This document shows positions 6,521 to 13,450 of a stretch of 26,904 nucleotides of DNA, in pieces. The first letter of the stretch is position 1. The number at the start of each line of letters is the position of its first letter. Under the pieces are notes generated by a model. That model saw only the letters and a program-made list of their open reading frames with translations. It was not told the origin of the DNA and searched no databases. This DNA is from a virus: positions 1-26,904 of IMG/VR virus record IMGVR_UViG_3300020401_001032; one strand, 5' to 3'. Made by a program: the position numbers and the translations under genes.

Positions 6521-7503
6521 TGAAATACGTTTTGGTTGATACCGCAAATACTTTTTTTAGAGCAAGGCACGTTGTTCGTGGTGAGCTTGATGTAAAAGTA
6601 GGCATGGCATTTCACATAACATTTAACAGTTTGAAGAAGGCATGGAATGACTTTGATGCTGATCATATTGTTTTTTGTTTAGAAGGAAGAAGCTGGCGTA
6701 AGGATTTCTATCAACCTTATAAACGTAATAGACAAGAATTTAGAGATGCTTTGACTGAAGCACAACAAGAAGAAGAAAAAGTCTTCTGGGAAACGTTTGA
6801 TAGTTTCCGTGACTTTATCACACAGAAAACTAATTGCACAGTTTTACAACATGATGAATTAGAAGCAGATGATCTTATTGCAGGTTGGATACAACATCAT
6901 CCTAATGATGAACACGTTATTATTTCAACTGATGGTGATTTTGCACAACTGATAAGTCCTAAGGTATCTCAATACAATGGTGTATCAAATGTAACTATAA
7001 CAAGTGAAGGTTACTTTGATGACAAGGGCAAACGTGTTGTTGATAAAAAGACTGGTAAAGAAAAGGCCGCTCCTAATCCTGAATGGTTGTTGTTTGAAAA
7101 ATGTATGCGAGGCGATACAAGTGACAACGTGTTCAGTGCTTATCCTGGAGTGAGAGTCAAAGGCACAAAAAACAAAGTAGGTCTTGAAGAAGCATTTGCA
7201 GATAAAAGCAACAAAGGATATGCTTGGAATAACTTGATGTTGCAGAGATGGGTAGATCATGAAGGTCAAGAACACAGAGTACTTGATGACTACAATAGAA
7301 ATGTAACATTATGCGACTTGACAGCACAACCTGAAAATGTAAAAGAAAAAATTAAAAATACAATATCAGAAAATGCACAACCAAAAAACATCAAACAGGT
7401 TGGTTTAAGATTAATGAAGTTTTGTGCAATTTATGATATGCAAAGAATAACTGATAATGCACAGGCTTATGCTGAACCATTACAAGCAAGGTATCCTGTA
7501 TGA
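6520..7503 (+). CDS. rnh: T4 RNase H-type 5'-3' exonuclease (FEN family)
   Basis: A 327-residue member of the 5' nuclease family that in T4 removes RNA primers from lagging-strand fragments. Metal-binding acidic clusters appear in order: LVDTANTFFRA with D7, the helical-arch segment WRKDFYQPYKRNR (59-71), ELEADDLIAGW (113-123), STDGDFAQL (136-144) and RGDTSDNVF (197-205), followed by PGVRVKGTKNKVG, where the helix-hairpin region normally lies. The length is close to T4 RNase H (about 305). It overlaps the tiny gene upstream (TAATG) and the next membrane protein gene (ATGA). Function is well supported at the family level. Confidence 0.88.
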   Translation: MKYVLVDTANTFFRARHVVRGELDVKVGMAFHITFNSLKKAWNDFDADHIVFCLEGRSWRKDFYQPYKRNRQEFRDALTEAQQEEEKVFWETFDSFRDFITQKTNCTVLQHDELEADDLIAGWIQHHPNDEHVIISTDGDFAQLISPKVSQYNGVSNVTITSEGYFDDKGKRVVDKKTGKEKAAPNPEWLLFEKCMRGDTSDNVFSAYPGVRVKGTKNKVGLEEAFADKSNKGYAWNNLMLQRWVDHEGQEHRVLDDYNRNVTLCDLTAQPENVKEKIKNTISENAQPKNIKQVGLRLMKFCAIYDMQRITDNAQAYAEPLQARYPV

Positions 7504-7691
7504 AACTAGATAAAAAGATTTTATTGTTATTAGGTGTTATTACAGTAGGATTGCTTTTTAGTTTAGGTGCGAACGCATATTTGTTAAAGGAAGTAACAGA
7601 TATAAGGATAATATTAGATTCACAATTTGAAGTAATATCAAACATAATGATGATGTTAGGCTTTGAATTAAAAACATTACCGTTAATATAG
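7500..7691 (+). CDS. Small membrane protein (63 aa)
   Basis: A 63-residue protein with a basic start (MKLDKK) and one hydrophobic helix (about 7-28) followed by an amphipathic, Ile/Met-rich region. The helix could be a signal anchor or a signal peptide (GANAYLL offers a weak ANA site at about 25). The start overlaps the nuclease stop as ATGA, with AAGG upstream. Function is unknown. Confidence 0.65.
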   Translation: MKLDKKILLLLGVITVGLLFSLGANAYLLKEVTDIRIILDSQFEVISNIMMMLGFELKTLPLI

Positions 7692-7701
7692 GAAGGTACA
7701 T

Positions 7702-8184
7702 ATGACATCTTTAAAAGCAAACGAAATATTAAAAAACAAGTTTTGGATCATTGAAGATAAAGATACAAAAGAAAAGGTAGGAACATTATCAAAAGATACG
7801 GATAATAGATATATGTATTCCTGTAAAGATGGTTCATGGTTTTATGACAGCAAGAACACAGTAGAACGTGACCTAGGAAACATACTTTGGTCCAAGGGTA
7901 GTATTTCAGATAAGTCAAGTCCAAGCAAAGAAATATATGACTTGCCAACATCAACTAATCCTTACAATGCTATGTTTGATTTAAAAAGAAAATTTGCATT
8001 GTTTACAAAAAGTAAAAAGTCTAAAAGTTTATATTGTGCAGGTTATTTTTGTATTCACTTTGAAAAAGGTTGGGTAAAAAGTTTTTGCCCTAAATTAGTT
8101 ACACTTGAAAAGTATGAACACAAAGGGCCATTTAAAACAGAGCTAGAAATGAGAGCGGAGTTAAGTAATGTCAACAGACGTTAA
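7702..8184 (+). CDS. Conserved phage hypothetical protein (160 aa)
   Basis: A 160-residue soluble protein. The first 60 residues look like a beta-rich domain (NKFWIIEDKDTKEKVGTLSK). Further on are YDLPTSTNPYNAMFDLKRKF and LYCAGYFCIHFEKGWVKSFC, with several cysteines but no clear metal site. GGAAGGT precedes the ATG. From memory it resembles unknown proteins common to marine T4-like phages. It overlaps the next gene by 17 bases. No function is assigned. Confidence 0.72.
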   Translation: MTSLKANEILKNKFWIIEDKDTKEKVGTLSKDTDNRYMYSCKDGSWFYDSKNTVERDLGNILWSKGSISDKSSPSKEIYDLPTSTNPYNAMFDLKRKFALFTKSKKSKSLYCAGYFCIHFEKGWVKSFCPKLVTLEKYEHKGPFKTELEMRAELSNVNRR

Positions 8185-8410
8185 ACCTTTAAACACTATC
8201 CCTTTGCAACAATACATTGATAAAGTTAAAGTTGCAGATAGCACTAACCAACAAGAAGTACGTATGACGCTTGTAGAAGCTAAAAACCTAGCTTTTACAC
8301 TAGCAGGTGTAATGTCAAGATTACATGGTGATCTTGAAAAGCTAGTAGACAAGCAAAATAATACTGAAGAAGTTGTTAGTGTTACCGTAGATGGTGGTAA
8401 GAGCTGGTAG
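8168..8410 (+). CDS. Small helical hypothetical protein (80 aa)
   Basis: An 80-residue protein with a predicted helical core (EVRMTLVEAKNLAFTLAGVM, then RLHGDLEKLV) that could be a coiled coil or small oligomer. The start at 8168 lies inside the previous gene, with GGAG about ten bases upstream. It is the last gene before a 65-base gap. Function is unknown. Confidence 0.7.
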   Translation: MSTDVKPLNTIPLQQYIDKVKVADSTNQQEVRMTLVEAKNLAFTLAGVMSRLHGDLEKLVDKQNNTEEVVSVTVDGGKSW

Positions 8411-8448
8411 CATAATCCAATAAACTACGTATATTACTCCTTTACTGA

Positions 8449-8456
8449 GATAAATA
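8449..8456 (+). promoter_or_regulatory. Candidate T4-like late promoter element
   Basis: GATAAATA differs by one base from the T4 late promoter element TATAAATA and lies 20 bases before the ATG at 8476, in a 65-base intergenic gap. No convincing -35 box was found with it. The match is short and the region AT-rich, so chance is possible. Confidence 0.35.
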
Positions 8457-8475
8457 TTAGTATAAGGAAGTTAAT

Positions 8476-8766
8476 ATGAGTAGACCTAAACCAACAGTTG
8501 TTTTAGAAAACATTAATAGAAAAACTTACAAGTCCGAACAGGTACTTGATGCGGAAGCCATTTGGGCAGTATTTTATAAGGATAAACCTTTTAATTTAAA
8601 AAGCTCTAACACACTGACAAACTATCCAGGACCTAAATATAAAAAAGTGTCATTTTCAAACCCAGGTCATGCTTTTAATCTAGCAAACAAATTAAATGAA
8701 TTGTTTGATGTCAAAGATTTCACAGTAGTTAAGCTCACATCCGGCGAAACAGTTAAGGAAGAATAA
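8476..8766 (+). CDS. Conserved phage hypothetical protein (96 aa)
   Basis: A 96-residue protein with AAGGAAG before the ATG. Readable segments include ENINRKTYKSEQVLDAEAIW, YPGPKYKKVSFSNPGHAFNL and AFNLANKLNELFDVKDFTVV, suggesting a small alpha/beta fold. No catalytic motif is evident. It ends in a TAATG overlap with the next gene, so these two form a coupled pair. Function is unknown. Confidence 0.72.
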   Translation: MSRPKPTVVLENINRKTYKSEQVLDAEAIWAVFYKDKPFNLKSSNTLTNYPGPKYKKVSFSNPGHAFNLANKLNELFDVKDFTVVKLTSGETVKEE

Positions 8767-9161
8767 TGAACTGGAAAGAAACCTATACCAAGGTATTCTT
8801 GAAACAGGCCGGTATTGCAATAAGCGAAAGTTCCCTTGCAGAATATATGCCAGTATGGTGGCAGAATACCAGAGAAAAAGACAGTGGTGGTTTGCGTCTT
8901 ACTGAAGCGGGTCTGTTATTCTTAATGGAAAAAATAGAACTTGCAACATATGATATTCCTTTTCCACCAGATTTTAAAATTACAACCCAGGTTGTAATAT
9001 TTTTGGACAAGTTTATTGACTGTCCATACTTCCTAACAAACAAGGGATTGACTGTAACGAATGAAAAGAAGGCACTCGAACTGCATCTTTTCAGTGGCGA
9101 TGTTCGTAAATATGGATTGGCTAAAGCATTAAAACGGACAGATGAATCAGTAAACCCTTGA
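8766..9161 (+). CDS. Conserved phage hypothetical protein (131 aa)
   Basis: A 131-residue soluble protein. Segments such as GGLRLTEAGLLFLMEKIELA, FLDKFIDCPYFLT and LHLFSGDVRKYGLAKALKR recall a conserved cyanomyophage protein of unknown function. The helix-rich layout with basic residues towards the C-terminus could fit nucleic-acid contact, which is only a guess. The start overlaps the previous stop with GGAAG upstream. It is the last gene before the promoter of the MoxR-type ATPase. Confidence 0.72.
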   Translation: MNWKETYTKVFLKQAGIAISESSLAEYMPVWWQNTREKDSGGLRLTEAGLLFLMEKIELATYDIPFPPDFKITTQVVIFLDKFIDCPYFLTNKGLTVTNEKKALELHLFSGDVRKYGLAKALKRTDESVNP

Positions 9162-9202
9162 TTTTATTGGATTCTTTTTTGGTAAAATAATACATTTTCC
9201 GG

Positions 9203-9231
9203 TTGACCTTTTGAGTAATAGGTGCTATTAT
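9203..9231 (+). promoter_or_regulatory. Sigma70-type promoter upstream of the MoxR-type ATPase
   Basis: TTGACC (9203-9208) and TATTAT (9226-9231) are separated by 17 bases within the 126-base gap at 9162-9287. The rest of the gap is AT-rich, with no other clear element and no convincing terminator. The predicted transcript has a leader of about 50 bases before the GTG start of the ATPase gene. Confidence 0.7.
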
Positions 9232-9287
9232 ATATACATACTTAGAAATAAAGTATGGCACTGAAAAACTAAACAAAGGAGTACAAA

Positions 9288-10373
9288 GTGGAAAACATCG
9301 CAGTAAGACAAGTTAGCCCAAACAATGCAAAGAAAAGCATCCTAAGGGCATTCAATAAACAAAGACCAATCTTTATATGGGGACCTCCAGGTATTGGTAA
9401 GTCCGACATTGTTTCACAGATTAGTGAAGACATTGACGCATATATGATTGACGTTCGTTTGTCATTATGGGAACCAACAGATATTAAAGGTGTTCCTTAT
9501 TATGCGGCAAACGATAACACAATGAAATGGGCACCTCCGGCAGAATTGCCAGATGCTAAAATGGCTAAGAAGTACAAGAAGATTGTATTGTTCTTAGATG
9601 AAATGAATTCAGCCGCTCCGGCAGTACAGGCCGCGGCATATCAACTTATCCTTAACAGGAAGGTTGGTACATATAAATTACCTGACAATGTTTTGATTGT
9701 TGCCGCTGGTAACAGAGAAGCAGATAAAGGTGTAACTTACAGAATGCCTGCTCCGTTGGCAAACAGATTTGTACACTTAGAATTGAAAGTGGACTTTGAT
9801 GATTGGTTTAGCTGGGCAGTTAAGAATAGCATCCATGAGGATGTAGTAGGTTACTTGACTTTTGCAAAGAAAGACTTGTATGACTTTGATCCTAAGAGTC
9901 CAAGTAGATCTTTTGCAACACCTCGTTCATGGTCATTTGTTTCCGAGCTTTTGGAAGATGATGACGATGAAGCAACCACAACAGATCTTGTTAGTGGTTC
10001 AGTCGGCGAAGGACTTGCCGTTAAATTTATGGCACACAGAAAAGTGTCAGCTCAATTACCTAATCCATCTGATGTATTGGCTGGTAAGGTTAAAACTTTA
10101 GATACAAAAGAAATCAGTGCCATGTATTCCTTAACTGTATCTTTATGTTACGAGCTGAAGGAAGCCAGTGATAAGAGCGATAAGAAGTTTGATGACAAAG
10201 TCAATAACTTTTTACGTTTTGCGATGGACAACTTTGATACTGAACTAGTTGTTATGGGTATCAAGTTAGCTCTTACACAATATCAACTTCCAATCGACCC
10301 AGATGAGGTTGAGTGCTTTGATGAGTTCCATGAAAAATATGGCAAATATATTAAAGCCGCACAGGAGAAGTAA
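9288..10373 (+). CDS. MoxR/CobS-type AAA+ ATPase
   Basis: A 361-residue AAA+ ATPase of the MoxR group, the one often annotated CobS in cyanophages. Walker A is GPPGIGKS (32-39), Walker B LFLDEMN (101-107), sensor 1 lies in LIVAAGNREAD (136-146 with N142), and an arginine in LANRF (R160) is a candidate finger. MoxR ATPases work with VWA-domain partners to remodel or mature target proteins, for example by metal insertion. The start is GTG at 9288, seven bases after AAAGGAG. The gene has its own promoter and a strong terminator behind it. The next gene encodes the expected VWA partner. True cobalt chelatase activity is unlikely without the large chelatase subunit CobN. Confidence 0.9.
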   Translation: MENIAVRQVSPNNAKKSILRAFNKQRPIFIWGPPGIGKSDIVSQISEDIDAYMIDVRLSLWEPTDIKGVPYYAANDNTMKWAPPAELPDAKMAKKYKKIVLFLDEMNSAAPAVQAAAYQLILNRKVGTYKLPDNVLIVAAGNREADKGVTYRMPAPLANRFVHLELKVDFDDWFSWAVKNSIHEDVVGYLTFAKKDLYDFDPKSPSRSFATPRSWSFVSELLEDDDDEATTTDLVSGSVGEGLAVKFMAHRKVSAQLPNPSDVLAGKVKTLDTKEISAMYSLTVSLCYELKEASDKSDKKFDDKVNNFLRFAMDNFDTELVVMGIKLALTQYQLPIDPDEVECFDEFHEKYGKYIKAAQEK

Positions 10374-10393
10374 TCCAATATTTTGGAATACTA

Positions 10394-10426
10394 GGGGGAA
10401 AATTTCGGTTTTCCCCCACTCTTTTT
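10394..10426 (+). terminator. Intrinsic terminator after the MoxR-type ATPase gene
   Basis: A perfect nine-base stem, GGGGGAAAA (10394-10402) and TTTTCCCCC (10409-10417), closes a six-base loop and is followed by ACTC and then TTTTT. It lies 20 bases after the ATPase stop and just before the next promoter, so it separates the two units. This is the clearest intrinsic terminator in the window. Confidence 0.88.
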
Positions 10427-10428
10427 GG

Positions 10429-10457
10429 TTGACAAACTCAATTAAATATCATATAAT
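10429..10457 (+). promoter_or_regulatory. Perfect-consensus sigma70-type promoter upstream of the VWA gene
   Basis: TTGACA (10429-10434) and TATAAT (10452-10457), both exact consensus, are separated by the optimal 17 bases. The promoter begins three bases after the T-tract of the preceding terminator, and the gene start at 10481 lies 24 bases downstream. It should be very strong with a host housekeeping polymerase. Confidence 0.9.
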
Positions 10458-10480
10458 AGTATTATAACAATTAGGAAAAG

Positions 10481-11788
10481 ATGGCACAAATGACAACTAA
10501 TATATCAACAAAAGAACAAGAAGTATTAGACAGATGGGAAGAGATTAAAAATGCCCCAGAAGTTGAAATTACTGACGAACTAAGAGCAGAAGTTTTAGAT
10601 AAAATTATTGTAGCAAGGGTAGGACTATTACTTAGACATCCTTTCTTTGGTAACATGGCTACAAGGCTTGTTATTAAAGAAGCAACAGATTGGTGTCCTA
10701 CTGCCGCAACAGATGGTAGACACTTGTTTTATAGTGTTCCATTCTTTGCAAAGATGTCTAACAAAGAAGTTGAATTTGTAATTGCACATGAGATACTTCA
10801 TTGTGTATATGACCATATGACAAGACGTGAAGATAGAGATGCTATGCTTCATAACATTGCCGCAGACTATATCGTAAACAATACACTTGTAAGAGACGGC
10901 ATAGGTGAAAAACCTGCAGATATTCCTATATACCAAGACTTTAAATATGAAGGTTGGACTTCAGAAGCAGTATATGATGAGCTTTACAAGAAAGCTGACA
11001 AAGAAGAATTAAAACAATTAGGTAAACTACTTGACGAACACATTGATTGGGAAAAAGGTGATGGTCAAAGCAAGTCTGGTAGTAAAGATGGCAAGAGTAG
11101 TAAGCCGTCTTATAGCAAAGAAGAACTTTCTAAGATTAGAGATGAAATAAAAGAGAACATGATGTCTGCGGCACAGGCCGCTGGTGCAGGTAAGACTCCT
11201 AAAGAAATTGAAAGAATGATTAAGAATCTTACTGAACCAAAGATGAATTGGAGAGAAATACTTAGACAACAAATACAAAGTACAATCAGAAATGATTACA
11301 GTTTTGCTCGTCCTAGCAGAAGAGGTTGGCACACTGGTGCAATCCTTCCTGGTATGCAGTTTGACGAAACTATTGATATTTGTATTGCAATTGATATGTC
11401 AGGTTCAATTGGTAACGAACAAGCTGAAGACTTCTTAGGTGAAGTACAAGGTATCATGCAAGAGTACAAAGACTATAACATTAAATTATGGTGCTTTGAT
11501 ACAGCCGTTTACAATGAACAAGATTTTACTGCCGACAACGGAAGTGAACTGAGTGAATACAAAGTTACTGGTGGCGGTGGTACAGACTTTAATGCCAACT
11601 GGGAATACATGAAAGAAAATGATATACTTCCTAAAAGGTTCATAATGTTTACAGATGGTTATCCTTGGGATAGCTGGGGTGATGATAATTACTGTGATAC
11701 AGTATTTGTAATTCATTCAAATCATGACAAGAACTTACAGGCACCATTTGGTATCACTTGTCATTATGACGAGAAGAAGAGGGCTTAA
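10481..11788 (+). CDS. VWA-domain protein with N-terminal metallopeptidase-like domain (MoxR partner)
   Basis: A 435-residue two-domain protein. The N-terminal domain has a zinc-peptidase-like HEILH (103-107) followed by NIAADYIVN (124-132), as in putative metallopeptidases joined to VWA-like domains. A Lys/Ser/Gly-rich linker spans about 190-215. The C-terminal VWA domain has a full MIDAS: DMSGS (304-308), the threonine in GGGGTDF (363-369) and FTDGYPW (389-395). Partner proteins of this kind (compare CobT, NorD, ViaA) work with MoxR ATPases, and the ATPase gene lies directly upstream. GGAAAAG precedes the ATG. Whether the HEILH site is proteolytic is unknown. The stop overlaps a 25-codon gene. 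Confidence 0.88.
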   Translation: MAQMTTNISTKEQEVLDRWEEIKNAPEVEITDELRAEVLDKIIVARVGLLLRHPFFGNMATRLVIKEATDWCPTAATDGRHLFYSVPFFAKMSNKEVEFVIAHEILHCVYDHMTRREDRDAMLHNIAADYIVNNTLVRDGIGEKPADIPIYQDFKYEGWTSEAVYDELYKKADKEELKQLGKLLDEHIDWEKGDGQSKSGSKDGKSSKPSYSKEELSKIRDEIKENMMSAAQAAGAGKTPKEIERMIKNLTEPKMNWREILRQQIQSTIRNDYSFARPSRRGWHTGAILPGMQFDETIDICIAIDMSGSIGNEQAEDFLGEVQGIMQEYKDYNIKLWCFDTAVYNEQDFTADNGSELSEYKVTGGGGTDFNANWEYMKENDILPKRFIMFTDGYPWDSWGDDNYCDTVFVIHSNHDKNLQAPFGITCHYDEKKRA

Positions 11789-11865
11789 TGGATCAATTTC
11801 CATATTGGGACTACACGGCACTCTTGATTGTTTCTTTAATAATCATTAACGTATTGGTATTTTAA
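11788..11865 (+). CDS. Tiny single-pass membrane protein (25 aa)
   Basis: A 25-codon gene whose ATG overlaps the VWA gene stop (TAATG) and whose own stop lies one base before the next ATG. The product starts MDQFPYWDYT and continues as one Leu/Ile/Val-rich helix to the end. GAAGAAGAGGG upstream may serve as ribosome binding site. Its exact fit between two genes is the main support. Function is unknown. Confidence 0.5.
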   Translation: MDQFPYWDYTALLIVSLIIINVLVF

Positions 11866-11866
11866 T

Positions 11867-12133
11867 ATGAAACCAAATGCACTAAACTTTTTTGGACTTC
11901 GTGAGGTCAAGTATCAGGCACCACATTTTGAATATATTGAAATAGAACAACAATACAATCTAGAAGATTCAATGAGAAAATGGATTGAAGGAAATCTTAA
12001 AGGCAGATATCACATAGGCAAAACAATGGTATTGGATTCCAAAAACCAATATAAGAACCAAATGAGGATTGGTTTTGAAAATGAAAGAGAGCTTTCATAT
12101 TTCATGTTAGCCTGTCCACATTTGAAGTATTAA
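11867..12133 (+). CDS. Conserved phage hypothetical protein (88 aa)
   Basis: An 88-residue protein with segments MRKWIEGNLKGRYHIGKTMV and IGFENERELSYFMLACPHLK that recall a conserved cyanomyophage small protein of unknown function. It looks like a compact alpha/beta fold with a basic middle. The ribosome binding site is weak (no clear GGAG before the ATG), so expression may depend on coupling to the tiny gene one base upstream. It is the last gene before a 48-base AT-rich gap. Confidence 0.7.
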   Translation: MKPNALNFFGLREVKYQAPHFEYIEIEQQYNLEDSMRKWIEGNLKGRYHIGKTMVLDSKNQYKNQMRIGFENERELSYFMLACPHLKY

Positions 12134-12181
12134 TAAGTATTAAGTAGGTATATAATTATACTATTATAATAGGAGACATAA

Positions 12182-12505
12182 ATGTCAGATGAAAACAAAA
12201 CTGCACAGGCTCCAGTAACTGAGCCGGCACAACCGACTATGGCCGCACCGACGGGTGATGCAAAGACGGGACAAGCACCGCAGGCAACTGAACTAACAGT
12301 TCAAGACCTTGGTGTTATAAAAACTATTATTGAAGTTGCACAAAGTCGTGGGGCTTTCAAAGCCAACGAACTTGAAGCAGTAGGTAAGACTTTTAATAAG
12401 TTAGATACCTTTTTAACTTCAATTCAAAACCAACAAGTAGCAAAGCAACCTGACGCACCTGCGCCAGCAACTGCTCCTACTGAAGGAGACAAAGCAAATG
12501 GCTAA
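12182..12505 (+). CDS. Ala/Pro-rich hypothetical protein (107 aa)
   Basis: A 107-residue protein with low-complexity ends rich in Ala, Pro, Gln and Thr (APVTEPAQPTMAAPTGD near the start, APAPATAPTEGD near the end) around a helical core (LGVIKTIIEVAQSRGAFKAN, then LEAVGKTFNKLDTFLTSI). From memory a similar core occurs in small proteins of cyanomyophages, possibly virion-associated. AGGAG precedes the ATG. The AT-rich leader (12134-12181) contains the palindrome TATAATTATA (12151-12160) and TATAAT (12165-12170) but no convincing -35 box. It overlaps the next gene by 8 bases. Confidence 0.72.
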   Translation: MSDENKTAQAPVTEPAQPTMAAPTGDAKTGQAPQATELTVQDLGVIKTIIEVAQSRGAFKANELEAVGKTFNKLDTFLTSIQNQQVAKQPDAPAPATAPTEGDKANG

Positions 12506-13100
12506 TATGAAGCACATAGGAAGAATGAAAGAGACAGGAAGAAAAGTTGCTGTCGTTTTCAGAACAATACCAGGTGATCCACATAGTGCATTGGTTGTTC
12601 AAACTGAAAATATCAAAGATGCTGATCATGACAAATTAATGACATTGATCGAAAGCAACACTGGACAGACAGCTGACGAACTTGCTGATGCGATGCAAAG
12701 AACACCACTAGGTGATGGTAGCATGATGTTAAACTCATTCCATCTTACTGGTAAACTAACTAAAGTATCTACAAGTGATGTTGAAATGACACCAGACACC
12801 GCATCCACAATAAGTTTAGACGAGCTTAACAAAATGATCGCTGAACAAAAAGGAGTAGGTGTAGCTGATTTGGCAGTTGGAGGAAGTTCAGTTGACACAA
12901 TAGCTACTGCTGAAACTGTTCCATCAGGTGAAGCAAGTGCAACTGTAGAAGCGGCAAAAGAACAACCGCTTACAGATCAGCAACTTGCAAACAATATGAG
13001 AGCAGATGCTGATAGACTGTTTAAAGAAGCAACTGAATTGCGAAAGCAGGCCGAGGATTTAGACCCAAGTAAAAGTGGGAAATCCAGTGGCAAGGCGTAA
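12498..13100 (+). CDS. Conserved phage hypothetical protein (200 aa)
   Basis: A 200-residue protein. The N-terminal 120 residues form a likely domain (MKHIGRMKETGRKVAVVFRT, then PGDPHSALVV, DVEMTPDTAS and LDELNKMIAEQKGV) that I recall as widely conserved in cyanomyophages without known function. The C-terminal 70 residues are low-complexity Ala/Thr/Glu followed by a charged helix (ADRLFKEATELRKQAEDLD). GGAG lies upstream of the ATG. It ends 14 bases into the next gene, within the same tightly packed cluster of conserved unknowns. Confidence 0.75.
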   Translation: MANMKHIGRMKETGRKVAVVFRTIPGDPHSALVVQTENIKDADHDKLMTLIESNTGQTADELADAMQRTPLGDGSMMLNSFHLTGKLTKVSTSDVEMTPDTASTISLDELNKMIAEQKGVGVADLAVGGSSVDTIATAETVPSGEASATVEAAKEQPLTDQQLANNMRADADRLFKEATELRKQAEDLDPSKSGKSSGKA

Positions 13101-13401
13101 AACAAAAAGCCTTCCACCAGAAGTTGTAAACAAATGGCCCGATGTATTCGGGGACGTTGATGTTCGAGCAATACCGCTAGAGTACTTACACTCTTTAAGG
13201 GTGCGTTTTAATAACGGTAAACAATGGGACATAGCAGTAGACGTTAATAAGAACCCTGCTAAACAACTAGAAAAAACACTCAGAGAACTGTTTCATACGT
13301 ATGATAGCAGTATCAAGCACGTGGACTTTAAACTAGACACTGATAGGGTCAAAAAAGACGTACAGAAGTCCACGAATCGCTTTCTAAAACGCCGCAAGTA
13401 A
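13087..13401 (+). CDS. Conserved phage hypothetical protein (104 aa)
   Basis: A GTG at 13087 gives MARRKTKSLPPEVV as the N-terminus and is preferred; an in-frame GTG at 13075 would add four residues and has no better ribosome binding site (GGGAA precedes 13087). The product is a basic 104-residue protein with PDVFGDVDVRAIPLEYLHSL, RVRFNNGKQWDIAVDV and VDFKLDTDRVKKDVQ, resembling a conserved protein of marine T4-like phages near structural genes. Its role is unknown. It precedes the late promoter of the tail-fibre-type gene. Confidence 0.72.
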   Translation: MARRKTKSLPPEVVNKWPDVFGDVDVRAIPLEYLHSLRVRFNNGKQWDIAVDVNKNPAKQLEKTLRELFHTYDSSIKHVDFKLDTDRVKKDVQKSTNRFLKRRK

Positions 13402-13414
13402 AATGCTTATTTGG

Positions 13415-13422
13415 TATAAATA
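13415..13422 (+). promoter_or_regulatory. T4-type late promoter (TATAAATA)
   Basis: An exact TATAAATA, the element recognised by the T4 late sigma factor gp55, lies 28 bases before the ATG of the tail-fibre-type gene in the only gap of this region. AGGAG follows before the start codon. A late promoter in front of a virion protein fits T4-like gene control. Confidence 0.8.
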
Positions 13423-13450
13423 CATATAACAGATCCAGGAGATGTAATAA

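Noticed and set aside
9161-9188. Weak hairpin ATTTTA/TAAAAT with a T-run as terminator before the MoxR promoter
   Set aside because: All paired bases are A-T and the T-run lies inside the loop rather than after the stem.
9862-10101. Overlapping plus-strand frame inside the MoxR-type ATPase gene
   Set aside because: It is out of frame with an ATPase whose motifs span this region, and has no ribosome binding site.
12151-12170. TATAATTATA palindrome and TATAAT as a promoter for the gene at 12182
   Set aside because: No -35 box at a usable distance was found, and the sequence does not match the TATAAATA late element; such strings are expected in AT-rich leaders.
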